Below, one piece after another: positions 1 through 13,693 of a stretch of 64,000 nucleotides of DNA; the first letter of the stretch is position 1, and each line of letters starts with the position of its first letter. Origin of the DNA: Larix kaempferi (taxonomy: Eukaryota > Streptophyta > Pinopsida > Pinales > Pinaceae); the NCBI GenBank assembly GCA_027924585.1, contig BSBM01002110.1, forward strand, positions 1-64,000. The letters are read 5' to 3'. Position numbers and translations under genes: made by a program. The notes below the pieces were generated by a model. That model worked only from the letters and a program-made list of their open reading frames with translations, had not been told where the DNA came from and did no database searches.

Positions 1-3000
1 AAATTGAGCATAGATTTGGATGTCCCATTTGTAGACATGTGTGCACAGCAACTTTCGTGATGTTACGAGCTAATTTCACACCCTTTAAGCACAAGTCTAG
101 CGAAAACGCATGGTGGCGTTTCGACTTTGACCAACTTCTCGGAATTGAAATTTGAGAATAGATTTGGATGTCCCCTTGGTAGACAAGTGCGCACGCCAAC
201 TTTCATGACGTTCCAACCTATTTTCTCGCCCTTTAAGCCCAAGTCTAGCGAAAACACACGGCAAATTTTCAACTTTGACCAACTTCTCGGAATTTAAATT
301 TGAGAATAGATTTGGATGTCCCATTGGTAGACAAGCATCCACACCAACTTTCGTGACATTCCAAGCTATTTTCTTCCCATTTAAGCCCAACTCTAGAGAA
401 AACGCACGGTCGCGTTTCATCTTTGACCAACTTCTCGAAATTGAAAATTGAGAATAGATTTGGATGTCCCATTTGTAGACATGCGCGCACAGCAACTTTC
501 GTGACATTACGAGCTAATTTCACATCATTTAAGCCCAATTCTAGCGAAAACGCACGATCGAGTTTCAACTTTGACCAACTTCTCGGAATTGAAATTTGAG
601 AATAGATTTGGATGTCCCATTGGTAGACAAGCGTGCACGCCAACTTTCGTGACGTTCCGAGCTATTTTCTGCCCCTTTAAGCCCAAGTCTAGCGAAAATG
701 CACGGTCGATTTTCAACTTTGACCAACTTCTCGGAATTTAAATTTGAGAATGGATTTGGATGTCACATTGGTAGACGAGCGTCCACGCCAACTTTCGTAA
801 CGTTCAGAGCTATTTTCTCCCCCTTTAAGCCCAAATCTAGCGAAAACGCACGGTCGAGTTTCGAATTTGACCAACTTCTCGGAATTAAAAATTGAGCATA
901 GATTTGGATGTCCCGTTGGTAGACAAATGCGCACGCCAACTTTTGTCACATTACGAGCTAATTTCACACACCCTTTAAGGTCAAGTCGAGCGAAAAAAGC
1001 ACGGTCGAGTTTCGAATTTGACCAACTTCTCGGAATTGAAAATTGAGCATAGATTTGGATGTCCCGTTGGTAGACAAATGCGCACGCCAACTTTCGTCAC
1101 ATTCCGAGCTATTTTCTCACCCTTTAAGCCGAAGTCTAGCGAAAATGCACGGTCGATTCTCAACTTTGACCAACTTATCAGAGTTGAAATTTGAAAATAG
1201 ATTTGGGATATCCCGTTGGTAGGCAAGTGCACATGCCAACTTTCGTGACGTTACGAGCTATTTTCTTCGCCTTTAAGCTCAACTCTAGCAAAAACCGCAC
1301 GGTCGAGTTTCGAATTTGACCAACTTCTCGGAATTGAAAACTGAGCATAGATTTGGATGTCCCGTTGGTAGACAAATGCGCACGCCAACTTTCGTGACGT
1401 TCCGAGCTATTTTCTCACATATTAAGCCTAAGTCTAGCGAAAACGCACGGTCGAGTTTTTGAATTTGACCAACTTCTCGGAGTTGAAAATTGAGCATAGA
1501 CTTGGATGTCCCGTTGGTAGACGAGCGTCCGCGCCAACTTTCGTAAACGTTCCGAGCTATTCTCACACCCTTTAAGCCCAAGTCTAGCGAAAACGCACGA
1601 TCGAGTTTCAACTTTGATTAACTTCTCGGAATTGAAATTTGAGAATAGATTTGGATGTCCCGTTGGTAGACGAATGCGCACGCCAATTTTCATGACGTTC
1701 CGAGCTATTTTCTCATGCTTTAAGCCTAAGTCCATCGAAAATGCACGGTCAATTTTCAACTTTGACCAACTTCTCAGAATTTAAATTTGAGAATGGATTT
1801 GGATGTCACATTGGTAGACGAGCGTCCACGCCAACTTTCGTGACGTTCCGAGCTATTTTCACACCCTTTAAGCCCAAGTCTAGCGAAAACGCACGATGGA
1901 GTTTCAACTTTGACCAACTTCTCGGAATTGAAATTTGAGAATAGTTTTGGATGTCCCATTGGTAGAAAAGCGTCCACACCAACTTTCGTGACGTTGCGAG
2001 CTATTTTCATCCCATTTAAGCCCAACTCTACAGAAAACGCACAGTCGCGTTTCATCTTTGACCAACTTCTCGGAATTGAAAATTGAGAATATATTCGGAT
2101 GTCCCATTTGTACACATGCACGCACAGCACCTTTCATGACGTTACGAGCTATTTTCACGCCCTTTATTCCCAAGTCTAGTGAAAACCCATGGTGGCATTT
2201 CGACTTTGATCAACTTCTGGGAATTGAAATTTGAGAATGGATTTGGATGTCTCGTTAGTAGACAAGTGCGCACGCCAACTTTCGTGACGTTCCAAGCTAT
2301 TTTCTTGCCCTTTAAGCCTAAGTCTAGTGAAAACGCACGGTAAATTTTCAACTTTGACCAACTTCTCGTAATTGAAATTTGAGGATAGTTTTGGATGTCC
2401 CTTTGGTAGACAAGCGTCCACACCAACTTTCGTGACGTTCCGAGCTATTTTCTCCCCCTTTAAGCCCAAGTCTAGCGAAAACGCACGGTCAAGTTTCAAA
2501 TTTGACCAACTTCTCGGAATTGAAAATTGAGCATAGATTTTGGATGTCCCGTTGGTAGACAAATGCGCACGCCAACTTTCGTGACGTTCCGAGCTATTTT
2601 CTCACCCTTTAAGCCTAAGTCTAGCGAAAATGCACTGTCGATTTTCAACTTTGACCAACTTCTCGGAATTTAAATTTGAGAATAGATTTGGATGTCACAT
2701 TGGGTAGACGAGCGTCCACGCCAACTTTCGTGACGCTCCGAGCTATTTTCACACCCTTTAAGCCCAAGTCGAGCGAAAACGCACGATCGAGTTTCAACTT
2801 CGACTAACCTCTCGGAATTGAAATTTGAGAATAGTTTTTGGATGTCCCCATTGGTAGACAAGCGTCCACACCAACTTTCGTGACGTTCCGAGCTATTTTC
2901 TCCCCCTTTAAGCCCCACTCTAGAGAAAACGCACGATCGCGATTCATCTTTGACCAACTTCTCGGAATTGAAAATTGAGAATAGATTTGGATGTCCCATT

Positions 3001-3416
3001 TGTAGACATGCGCGCACAGCAACTTTCATGACTTTACGACCTAATTTCACGCCCTTTATTCCCAAGTCTAGTGAAAACCCATGGTGGCATTTTGACTTTG
3101 ACCAACTTCTGGGAATTGAAATTTGAAAATAGATTTGGATGTCCCATTGGTAGACAAGCGTGCACGCCAACTTTCGTGATGTTCCGAGCTATTTTCTGCC
3201 CCTTTAAGCCCAAGTCTAGCGAAAACGCACGTTCGAGTTTCAACTTTCACAAACATTTCGGAATTAAAATTTGAGAATAGTTTTGGATGTACCATTGGTA
3301 GACAAGCGTCCACACCAACTTTCGTGACATTCCGAGCTATTTTATCGCCCTTCAAGCCCAACTCTTAGCGAAAACGTAGGGTCGAGTTTCGACTTTCAAC
3401 CAACTTCTCAGAATTC
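1..3416. repeat. HOR unit U1 (23-mer, indel-rich)
   Basis: The window opens one base into monomer 1, immediately downstream of where the HOR-terminal GAATTC should lie, and the unit ends with the first GAATTC (3411-3416). All 23 monomers are present in order. It is 13 bp longer than the 3404-bp standard because of 12 small insertions, nearly all lengthening a short run, for example near 965 (extra CA), 1204 (GGG), 1291 (CC), 1455 (TTTTT), 2538 (TTTT), 2835 and 2848, 3364 and 3399. Few substitutions accompany them. Variant GAGGATAG in M17 (near 2372) marks the left-hand haplotype. Confidence 0.95.
137..157. other. Imperfect dyad at monomer boundary (example)
   Basis: TCTC at 137-140 pairs with GAGA at 154-157, with further A-T and G-T pairing inward around a central G at 147. 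Most monomer junctions ending CTCGGAATTG and followed by AAATTTGAGA carry the same element. It is the clearest inverted symmetry in the monomer. Whether it forms a hairpin in the cell is unknown. Confidence 0.5.
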
Positions 3417-6400
3417 AAAATTGAGCATAGATTTGGATGTCCCATTTGTAGACATGTGTGCACAGCAACTTTCGTGATGTTACGAGCTAATTTCACACCC
3501 TTTAAGCACAAGTCTAGCGAAAAACGCATGGTGGCGTTTCGACTTTGACCAACTTCTCGGAATTGAAATTTGAGAATAGATTTGGATGTCCCCTTGGTAG
3601 ACAAGTGCGCACGCCAACTTTCATGACGTTCCAACCTATTTTCTCGCCCTTTAAGCCCAAGTCTAGCGAAAACACACGGCAAATTTTCAACTTTGACCAA
3701 CTTCTCGGAATTTAAATTTGAGAATAGATTTGGATGTCCCATTGGTAGACAAGCATCCACACCAACTTTCGTGACATTCCAAGCTATTTTCTTCCCATTT
3801 AAGCCCAACTCTAGAGAAAACGCACGGTCGCGTTTCATCTTTGACCAACTTCTCGAAATTGAAAATTGAGAATAGATTTGGATGTCCCATTTGTAGACAT
3901 GCGCGCACAGCAACTTTCGTGACATTACGAGCTAATTTCACATCATTTAAGCCCAATTCTAGCGAAAACGCACGATCGAGTTTCAACTTTGACCAACTTC
4001 TCGGAATTGAAATTTGAGAATAGATTTGGATGTCCCATTGGTAGACAAGCGTGCACGCCAACTTTCGTGACGTTCCGAGCTATTTTCTGCCCCTTTAAGC
4101 CCAAGTCTAGCGAAAATGCACGGTCGATTTTCAACTTTGACCAACTTCTCGGAATTTAAATTTGAGAATGGATTTGGATGTCACATTGGTAGACGAGCGT
4201 CCACGCCAACTTTCGTAACGTTCAGAGCTATTTTCTCCCCCTTTAAGCCCAAATCTAGCGAAAAACGCACGGTCGAGTTTCGAATTTGACCAACTTCTCG
4301 GAATTAAAAATTGAGCATAGATTTGGATGTCCCGTCGGTAGACAAATGCGCACGCCAAACTTTTGTCACATTACGAGCTAATTTCACACCCTTTAAGGTC
4401 AAGTCGAGCGAAAAAGCACGGTCGAGTTTCGAATTTGACCAACTTCTCGGAATTGAAAATTGAGCATAGATTTGGATGTCCCGTTGGTAGACAAATGCGC
4501 ACGCCAACTTTCGTCACATTCCGAGCTATTTTCTCACCCTTTAAGCCGAAGTCTAGCGAAAATGCACGGTCGATTCTCAACTTTGTCCAACTTATCAGAG
4601 TTGAAATTTGAAAATATCGATTCTCAACTTTGTCCAACTTATCAGAGTTGAAATTTGAAAATAGATTTGGATATCCCGTTGGTAGGCAAGTGCACATGCC
4701 AACTTTCGTGACGTTACGAGCTATTTTCTTCGCCTTTAAGCTCAACTCTAGCAAAAACGCACGGTCGAGTTTCGAATTTGACCAACTTCTCGGAATTGAA
4801 AACTGAGCATAGATTTGGATGTCCCGTTGGTAGACAAATGCGCACGCCAACTTTCGTGACGTTCCGAGCTATTTTCTCACATATTAAGCCTAAGTCTAGC
4901 GAAAACGCACGGTCGAGTTTTGAATTTGACCAACTTCTCGGAGTTGAAAATTGAGCATAGACTTGGATGTCCCGTTGGTAGACGAGCGTCCGCGCCAACT
5001 TTCGTAACGTTCCGAGCTATTCTCACACCCTTTAAGCCCAAGTCTAGCGAAAACGCACGATCGAGTTTCAACTTTGATTAACTTCTCGGAATTGAAATTT
5101 GAGAATAGATTTGGATGTCCCGTTGGTAGACGAATGCGCACGCCAATTTTCATGACGTTCCGAGCTATTTTCTCATGCTTTAAGCCTAAGTCCATCGAAA
5201 ATGCACGGTCAATTTTCAAACTTTGACCAACTTCTCAGAATTTAAATTTGAGAATGGATTTGGATGTCACATTGGTAGACGAGCGTCCCACGCCAACTTT
5301 CGTGACGTTCCGAGCTATTTTCACACCCTTTAAGCCCAAGTCTAGCGAAAACGCACGATGGAGTTTCAACTTTGACCAACTTCTCGGAATTGAAATTTGA
5401 GAATAGTTTTGGATGTCCCATTGGTAGAAAAGCGTCCACACCAACTTTCGTGACGTTGCGAGCTATTTTCATCCCATTTAAGCCCAACTCTACAGAAAAC
5501 GCACAGTCGCGTTTCATCTTTGACCAACTTCTCGGAATTGAAAATTGAGAATATATTTGGATGTCCCATTTGTACACATGCACGCACAGCACCTTTCATG
5601 ACGTTACGAGCTATTTTCACGCCCTTTATTCCCAAGTCTAGTGAAAACCCATGGTGGCATTTCGACTTTGATCAACTTCTGGGAATTGAAATTTGAGAAT
5701 GGATTTGGATGTCTCGTTAGTAGACAAGTGCGCACGCCAACTTTCGTGACGTTCCAAGCTATTTTTCTTGCCCTTTAAGCCTAAGTCTAGTGAAAACGCA
5801 CGGTAAATTTTCAACTTTGACCAACTTCTCGTAATTGAAATTTGAGGATAGTTTTGGATGTCCCTTTGGTAGACAAGCGTCCACACCAACTTTCGTGACG
5901 TTCCGAGCTATTTTCTCCCCCCTTTAAGCCCAAGTCTAGCGAAAACGCACGGTCAAGTTTCAAATTTGACCAACTTCTCGGAATTGAAAATTGAGCATAG
6001 ATTTGGATGTCCCGTTGGTAGACAAATGCGCACGCCAACTTTCGTGACGTTCCGAGCTATTTTCTCACCCTTTAAGCCTAAGTCTAGCGAAAATGCACTG
6101 TCGATTTTCAACTTTGACCAACTTCTCGGAATTTAAATTTGAGAATAGATTTGGATGTCACATTGGTAGACGAGCGTCCACGCCAACTTTCGTGACGCTC
6201 CGAGCTATTTTCACACCTTTAAGCCCAAGTCGAGCGAAAACGCACGATCGAGTTTCAACTTCGACTAACCTCTCGGAATTGAAATTTGAGAATAGTTTTG
6301 GATGTCCCATTGGTAGACAAGCGTCCACACCAACTTTCGTGACGTTCCGAGCTATTTTCTCCCCCTTTAAGCCCCACTCTAGAGAAAACGCACGATCGCG

Positions 6401-6873
6401 ATTCATCTTTGACCAACTTCTCGGAATTGAAAATTGAGAATAGATTTGGATGTCCCATTTGTAGACATGCGCGCACAGCAACTTTCATGACTTTACGACC
6501 TAATTTCACGCCCTTTATTCCCAAGTCTAGTGAAAACCCATGGTGGCATTTTGACTTTGACCAACTTCTGGGAATTGAAATTTGAAAATAGATTTGGATG
6601 TCCCATTGGTAGACAAGCGTGCACGCCAACTTTCGTGATGTTCCGAGCTATTTTCTGCCCCTTTAAGCCCAAGTCTAGCGAAAACGCACGTTCGAGTTTC
6701 AACTTTCACAAACATTTCGGAATTAAAATTTGAGAATAGTTTTGGATGTACCATTGGTAGACAAGCGTCCACACCAACTTTCGTGACATTCCGAGCTATT
6801 TTATCGCCCTTCAAGCCCAACTCTAGCGAAAACGTAGGGTCGAGTTTCGACTTTCACCAACTTCTCAGAATTC
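3417..6873. repeat. HOR unit U2 (23-mer with 47-bp internal duplication)
   Basis: Complete 23-mer, 3457 bp. The excess is a 47-bp tandem duplication at the M8/M9 boundary plus a net +6 of small indels (for example AAAAACG near 3520 and 4260, CCAAAC near 4356, GTCCCACG near 5287, CCCCCC near 5917). Two substitutions, CCCGTCGG in M7 (near 4333) and TTTGTCCAAC in M8 (near 4583), recur only in U4, so alternating units are more alike than neighbours. Confidence 0.95.
4570..4663. repeat. 47-bp tandem duplication across M8/M9
   Basis: Two identical direct copies, 4570-4616 and 4617-4663, starting TCGATTCTCAAC and ending GTTGAAATTTGAAAATA. The duplicated segment is the tail of M8 and the head of M9. 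It is absent from all other HOR copies and is the only change in the window that breaks the 148-bp phase by more than two bases. Confidence 0.95.
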
Positions 6874-9800
6874 AAAATTGAGCATAGATTTGGATGTCCC
6901 ATTTGTAGACATGTGTGCACAGCAACTTTCGTGATGTTACGAGCTAATTTCACACCCTTTAAGCACAAGTCTAGCGAAAACGCATGGTGGCGTTTCGACT
7001 TTGACCAACTTCTCGGAATTGAAATTTGAGAATAGATTTGGATGTCCCCTTGGTAGACAAGTGCGCACGCCAACTTTCATGACGTTCCAACCTATTTTCT
7101 CGCCCTTTAAGCCCAAGTCTAGCGAAAACACACGGCAAATTTTCAACTTTGACCAACTTCTCGGAATTTAAATTTGAGAATAGATTTGGATGTCCCATTG
7201 GTAGACAAGCATCCACACCAACTTTCGTGACATTCCAAGCTATTTTCTTCCCATTTAAGCCCAACTCTAGAGAAAACGCACGGTCGCGTTTCATCTTTGA
7301 CCAACTTCTCGAAATTGAAAATTGAGAATAGATTTGGATGTCCCATTTGTAGACATGCGCGCACAGCAACTTTCGTGACATTACGAGCTAATTTCACATC
7401 ATTTAAGCCCAATTCTAGCGAAAACGCACGATCGAGTTTCAACTTTGACCAACTTCTCGGAATTGAAATTTGAGAATAGATTTGGATGTCCCATTGGTAG
7501 ACAAGCGTGCACGCCAACTTTCGTGACGTTCCGAGCTATTTTCTGCCCCTTTAAGCCCAAGTCTAGCGAAAATGCACGGTCGATTTTCAACTTTGACCAA
7601 CTTCTCGGAATTTAAATTTGAGAATGGATTTGGATGTCACATTGGTAGACGAGCGTCCACGCCAACTTTCGTAACGTTCAGAGCTATTTTCTCCCCCTTT
7701 AAGCCCAAATCTAGCGAAAAACGCACGTCGAGTTTCGAATTTGACCAACTTCTCGGAATTAAAAATTGAGCATAGATTTGGATGTCCCGTTGGTAGACAA
7801 ATGCGCACCGCCAACTTTTGTCACATTACGAGCTAATTTCACACCCTTTAAGGTCAAGTCGAGCGAAAAAGCACGGTCGAGTTTCGAATTTGACCAACTT
7901 CTCGGAATTGAAAATTGAGCATAGATTTGGATGTCCCGTTGGTAGACAAATGCGCACGCCAACTTTCGTCACATTCCGAGCTATTTTCTCACCCTTTAAG
8001 CCGAAGTCTAGCGAAAATGCACGGTCGATTCTCAACTTTGACCAACTTATCAGAGTTGAAATTTGAAAATAGATTTGGATATCCCGTTGGTAGGCAAGTG
8101 CACATGCCAACTTCGTGACGTTACGAGCTATTTTCTTCGCCTTTAAGCTCAACTCTAGCAAAAACGCACGGTCGAGTTTTGAATTTGACCAACTTCTCGG
8201 AATTGAAAACTGAGCATAGATTTGGATGTCCCGTTGGTAGACAAATGCGCACGCCAACTTTCGTGACGTTCCGAGCTATTTTCTCACATATTAAGCCTAA
8301 GTCTAGCGAAAACGCACGGTCGAGTTTTGAATTTGACCAACTTCTCGGAGTTGAAAATTGAGCATAGACTTGGATGTCCCGTTGGTAGACGAGCGTCCGC
8401 GCCAACTTTCGTAACGTTCCGAGCTATTCTCACACCCTTTAAGCCCAAGTCTAGCGAAAACGCACCGATCGAGTTTCAACTTTGATTAACTTCTCGGAAT
8501 TGAAATTTGAGAATAGATTTGGATGTCCCGTTGGTAGACGAATGCGCACCGCCAATTTTCATGACGTTCCGAGCTATTTTCTCATGCTTTAAGCCTAAGT
8601 CCATCGAAAATGCACGGTCAATTTTCAACTTTGACCAACTTCTCAGAATTTAAATTTGAGAATGGATTTGGATGTCACATTGGTAGACGAGCGTCCCACG
8701 CCAACTTTCGTGACGTTCCGAGCTATTTTCACACCCCTTTAAGCCCAAGTCTAGCGAAAACGCACGATGGAGTTTCAACTTTGACCAACTTCTCGGAATT
8801 GAAATTTGAGAATAGTTTTGGATGTCCCATTGGTAGAAAAGCGTCCACACCAACTTTCGTGACGTTGCGAGCTATTTTCATCCCATTTAAGCCCAACTCT
8901 ACAGAAAACGCACAGTCGCGTTTCATCTTTGACCAACTTCTCGGAATTGAAAATTGAGAATATATTTGGATGTCCCATTTGTACACATGCACGCACAGCA
9001 CCTTTCATGACGTTACGAGCTATTTTCACGCCCTTTATTCCCAAGTCTAGTGAAAACCCATGGTGGCATTTCGACTTTGATCAACTTCTGGGAATTGAAA
9101 TTTGAGAATGGATTTGGATGTCTCGTTAGTAGACAAGTGCGCACGCCAACTTTCGTGACGTTCCAAGCTATTTTCTTGCCCTTTAAGCCTAAGTCTAGTG
9201 AAAACGCACGGTAAATTTTCAACTTTGACCAACTTCTCGTAATTGAAATTTGAGGATAGTTTTGGATGTCCCTTTGGTAGACAAGCGTCCACACCAACTT
9301 TCGTGACGTTCCGAGCTATTTTCTCCCCCTTTAAGCCCAAGTCTAGCAAAAACGCACGGTCAAGTTTCAAATTTGACCAACTTCTCGGAATTGAAAATTG
9401 AGCATAGATTTGGATGTCCCGTTGGTAGACAAATGCGCACGCCAACTTTCGTGACATTCCGAGCTATTTTCTCACCCTTTAAGCCTAAGTCTAGCGAAAA
9501 TGCACTGTCGATTTTCAACTTTGACCAACTTCCTCGGAATTTAAATTTGAGAATAGATTTGGATGTCACATTGGTAGACGAGCGTCCACGCCAACTTTCG
9601 TGACGCTCCGAGCTATTTTCACACCCTTTAAGCCCAAGTCGAGCGAAAACGCACGATCGAGTTTCAACTTCGACTAACCTCTCGGAATTGAAATTTGAGA
9701 ATAGTTTTGGATGTCCCATTGGTAGACAAGCGTCCACACCAACTTTCGTGACGTTCCGAGCTATTTTCTCCCCCTTTAAGCCCCACTCTAGAGAAAACGC

Positions 9801-10282
9801 ACGATCGCGATTCATCTTTGACCAACTTCTCGGAATTGAAAATTGAGAATAGATTTGGATGTCCCATTTGTAGACATGCGCGCACAGCAACTTTCATGAC
9901 TTTACGACCTAATTTCACGCCCTTTATTCCCAAGTCTAGTGAAAACCCATGGTGGCATTTTGACTTTGACCAACTTCTGGGAATTGAAATTTGAAAATAG
10001 ATTTGGATGTCCCATTGGTAGACAAGCGTGCACGCCAACTTTCGTGATGTTCCGAGCTATTTTCTGCCCCTTTAAGCCCAAGTCTAGCGAAAACGCACGT
10101 TCGAGTTTCAACTTTCACAAACATTTCGGAATTAAAATTTGAGAATAGTTTTGGATGTACCATTGGTAGACAAGCGTCCACACCAACTTTCGTGACATTC
10201 CGAGCTATTTTATCGCCCTTCAAGCCCAACTCTAGCGAAAACGTAGGGTCGAGTTTCGACTTTCACCAACTTCTCAGAATTC
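6874..10282. repeat. HOR unit U3 (23-mer)
   Basis: Complete 23-mer, 3409 bp. Nine small indels give a net +5, including GCACCGCC for GCACGCC near 7806 and 8547, GTCCCACG near 8694 (also in U2), a lost T near 8110 and CTTCCTCGG near 9530. Carries the left-haplotype GAGGATAG in M17. Confidence 0.95.
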
Positions 10283-13200
10283 AAAATTGAGCATAGATTT
10301 GGATGTCCCATTTGTAGACATGTGTGCACAGCAACTTTCGTGATGTTACGAGCTAATTTCACACCCTTTAAGCACAAGTCTAGCGAAAACGCATGGTGGC
10401 GTTTCGACTTTGACCAACTTCTCGGAATTGAAATTTGAGAATAGATTTGGATGTCCCCTTGGTAGACAAGTGCGCACCGCCCAACTTTCATGACGTTCCA
10501 ACCTATTTTCTCGCCCTTTAAGCCCAAGTCTAGCGAAAACACACGGCAAATTTTCAACTTTGACCAACTTCTCGGAATTTAAATTTGAGAATAGATTTGG
10601 ATGTCCCATTGGTAGACAAGCATCCACACCAACTTTCGTGACATTCCAAGCTATTTTCTTCCCATTTAAGCCCAACTCTAGAGAAAACGCACGGTCGCGT
10701 TTCATCTTTGACCAACTTCTCGAAATTGAAAATTGAGAATAGATTTGGATGTCCCATTTGTAGACATGCGCGCACAGCAACTTTCGTGACATTACGAGCT
10801 AATTTCACATCATTTAAGCCCAATTCTAGCGAAAACGCACGATCGAGTTTCAACTTTGACCAACTTCTCGGAATTGAAATTTGAGAATAGATTTGGATGT
10901 CCCATTGGTAGACAAGCGTGCACCGCCAACTTTCGTGACGTTCCGAGCTATTTTTCTGCCCCTTTAAGCCCAAGTCTAGCGAAAATGCACGGTCGATTTT
11001 CAACTTTGACCAACTTCTCGGAATTTAAATTTGAGAATGGATTTGGATGTCACATTGGTAGACGAGCGTCCACGCCAACTTTCGTAACGTTCAGAGCTAT
11101 TTTCTCCCCCTTTAAGCCCAAATCTAGCGAAAACGCACGGTCGAGTTTCGAATTTGACCAACTTCTCGGAATTAAAAATTGAGCATAGATTTGGATGTCC
11201 CGTCGGTAGACAAATGCGCACGCCAACTTTTGTCACATTACGAGCTAATTTCACACCCTTTAAGGTCAAGTCGAGCGAAAAAGCACGGTCGAGTTTCGAA
11301 TTTGACCAACTTCTCGGAATTGAAAATTGAGCATAGATTTGGATGTCCCGTTGGTAGACAAATGCGCACGCCAACTTTCGTCACATTCCGAGCTATTTTC
11401 TCACCCTTTAAGCCGAAGTCTAGCGAAAATGCACCGGTCGATTCTCAACTTTGTCCAACTTATCAGAGTTGAAATTTGAAAATAGATTTGGATATCCCGT
11501 TGGTAGGCAAGTGCACATGCCAACTTTCGTGACGTTACGAGCTATTTTCTTCGCCTTTAAGCTCAACTCTAGCAAAAACGCACGGTCGAGTTTCGAATTT
11601 GACCAACTTCTCGGAATTGAAAACTGAGCATAGATTTGGATGTCCCGTTGGTAGACAAATGCGCACCGCCAACTTTCGTGACGTTCCGAGCTATTTTCTC
11701 ACATATTAAGCCTAAGTCTAGCGAAAACGCACGGTCGAGTTTTGAATTTGACCAACTTCTCGGAGTTGAAAATTGAGCATAGACTTGGATGTCCCGTTGG
11801 TAGACGAGCGTCCGCGCCAACTTTCGTAACGTTCCGGAGCTATTCTCACACCCTTTAAGCCCAAGTCTAGCGAAAACGCACGATCGAGTTTCAACTTTGA
11901 TTAACTTCTCGGAATTGAAATTTGAGAATAGATTTGGATGTCCCGTTGGTAGACGAATGCGCACGCCAATTTTCATGACGTTCCGAGCTATTTTCTCATG
12001 CTTTAAGCCTAAGTCCATCGAAAATGCACGGTCAATTTCAACTTTGACCAACTTCTCAGAATTTAAATTTGAGAATGGATTTGGATGTCACATTGGTAGA
12101 CGAGCGTCCACGCCAACTTTCGTGACGTTCCGAGCTATTTTCACACCCTTTAAGCCCAAGTCTAGCGAAAACGCACGATGGAGTTTCAACTTTGACCAAC
12201 TTCTCGGAATTGAAATTTGAGAATAGTTTTGGATGTCCCATTGGTAGAAAAGCGTCCACACCAACTTTCGTGACGTTGCGAGCTATTTTCATCCATTTAA
12301 GCCCAACTCTACAGAAAACGCACAGTCGCGTTTCATCTTTGACCAACTTCTCGGAATTGAAAATTGAGAATATATTTGGATGTCCCATTTGTACACATGC
12401 ACGCACAGCACCTTTCATGACGTTACGAGCTATTTTCACGCCCTTTATTCCAAGTCTAGTGAAAACCCATGGTGGCATTTCGACTTTGATCAACTTCTGG
12501 GAATTGAAATTTGAGAATGGATTTGGATGTCTCGTTAGTAGACAAGTGCGCACGCCAACTTTCGTGACGTTCCAAGCTATTTTCTTGCCCTTTAAGCCTA
12601 AGTCTAGTGAAAACGCACGGTAAATTTTCAACTTTGACCAACTTCTCGTAATTGAAATTTGAGGATAGTTTTGGATGTCCCTTTGGTAGACAAGCGTCCA
12701 CACCAACTTTCGTGACGTTCCGAGCTATTTTCTCCCCCTTTAAGCCCAAGTCTAGCGAAAACGCACGGTCAAAGTTTCAAATTTGACCAACTTCTCGGAA
12801 TTGAAAATTGAGCATAGATTTGGTTGTCCCGTTGGTAGACAAATGCGCACGCCAACTTTCGTGACGTTCCGAGCTATTTTCTCACCCTTTAAGCCTAAGT
12901 CTAGCGAAAATGCACTGTCGATTTTCAACTTTGACCAACTTCTCGGAATTTAAATTTGAGAATAGATTTGGATGTCACATTGGTAGACGAGCGTCCACGC
13001 CAACTTTCGTGACGCTCCGAGCTATTTTCACACCCCTTTAAGCCCAAGTCGAGCGAAAACGCACGATGGAGTTTCAACTTCGACTAACCTCTCGGAATTG
13101 AAATTTGAGAATAGTTTTGGATGTCCCATTGGTAGACAAGCGTCCACACCAACTTTCGTGACGTTCCGAGCTATTTTCTCCCCCTTTAAGCCCCACTCTA

Positions 13201-13693
13201 GAGAAAAACGCACGATCGCGATTCATCTTTGACCAACTTCTCGGAATTGAAAATTGAGAATAGATTTGGATGTCCCATTTGTAGACATGCGCGCACAGCA
13301 ACTTTCATGACTTTACGACCTAATTTCACGCCCTTTATTCCCAAGTCTAGTGAAAACCCATGGTGGCATTTTGACTTTGACCAACTTCTGGGAATTGAAA
13401 TTTGAAAATAGATTTGGATGTCCCATTGGTAGACAAGCGTGCACGCCAACTTTCGTGATGTTCCGAGCTATTTTCTGCCCCTTTAAGCCCAAGTCTAGCG
13501 AAAACGCACGTTCGAGTTTCAACTTTCACAAACATTTCGGAATTAAAATTTGAGAATAGTTTTGGATGTACCATTGGTAGACAAGCGTCCACACCAACTT
13601 TCGTGACATTCCGAGCTATTTTATCGCCCTTCAAGCCCAACTCTAGCGAAAACGTAGGGTCGAGTTTCGACTTTCACCAACTTCTCAGAATTC
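10283..13693. repeat. HOR unit U4 (23-mer)
   Basis: Complete 23-mer, 3411 bp. Shares CCCGTCGG (M7, near 11202) and TTTGTCCAAC (M8, near 11452) with U2. About a dozen small indels, net +7: extra C near 10474-10478, 10922, 11433 and 11665; lost base near 12031, 12292 and 12447. It is the first unit with GGTTGTCCC in M18 (near 12832), a variant that then becomes common. M19 has GATGGAG, otherwise seen in U11 and U13. Confidence 0.95.

Noticed and set aside
12056-12706. Longest frame (minus strand, 216 codons)
   Set aside because: Its length comes from single-base losses near 12292 and 12447 that happen to keep the frame open across monomers. The same region in other units is broken, so nothing is conserved at protein level.
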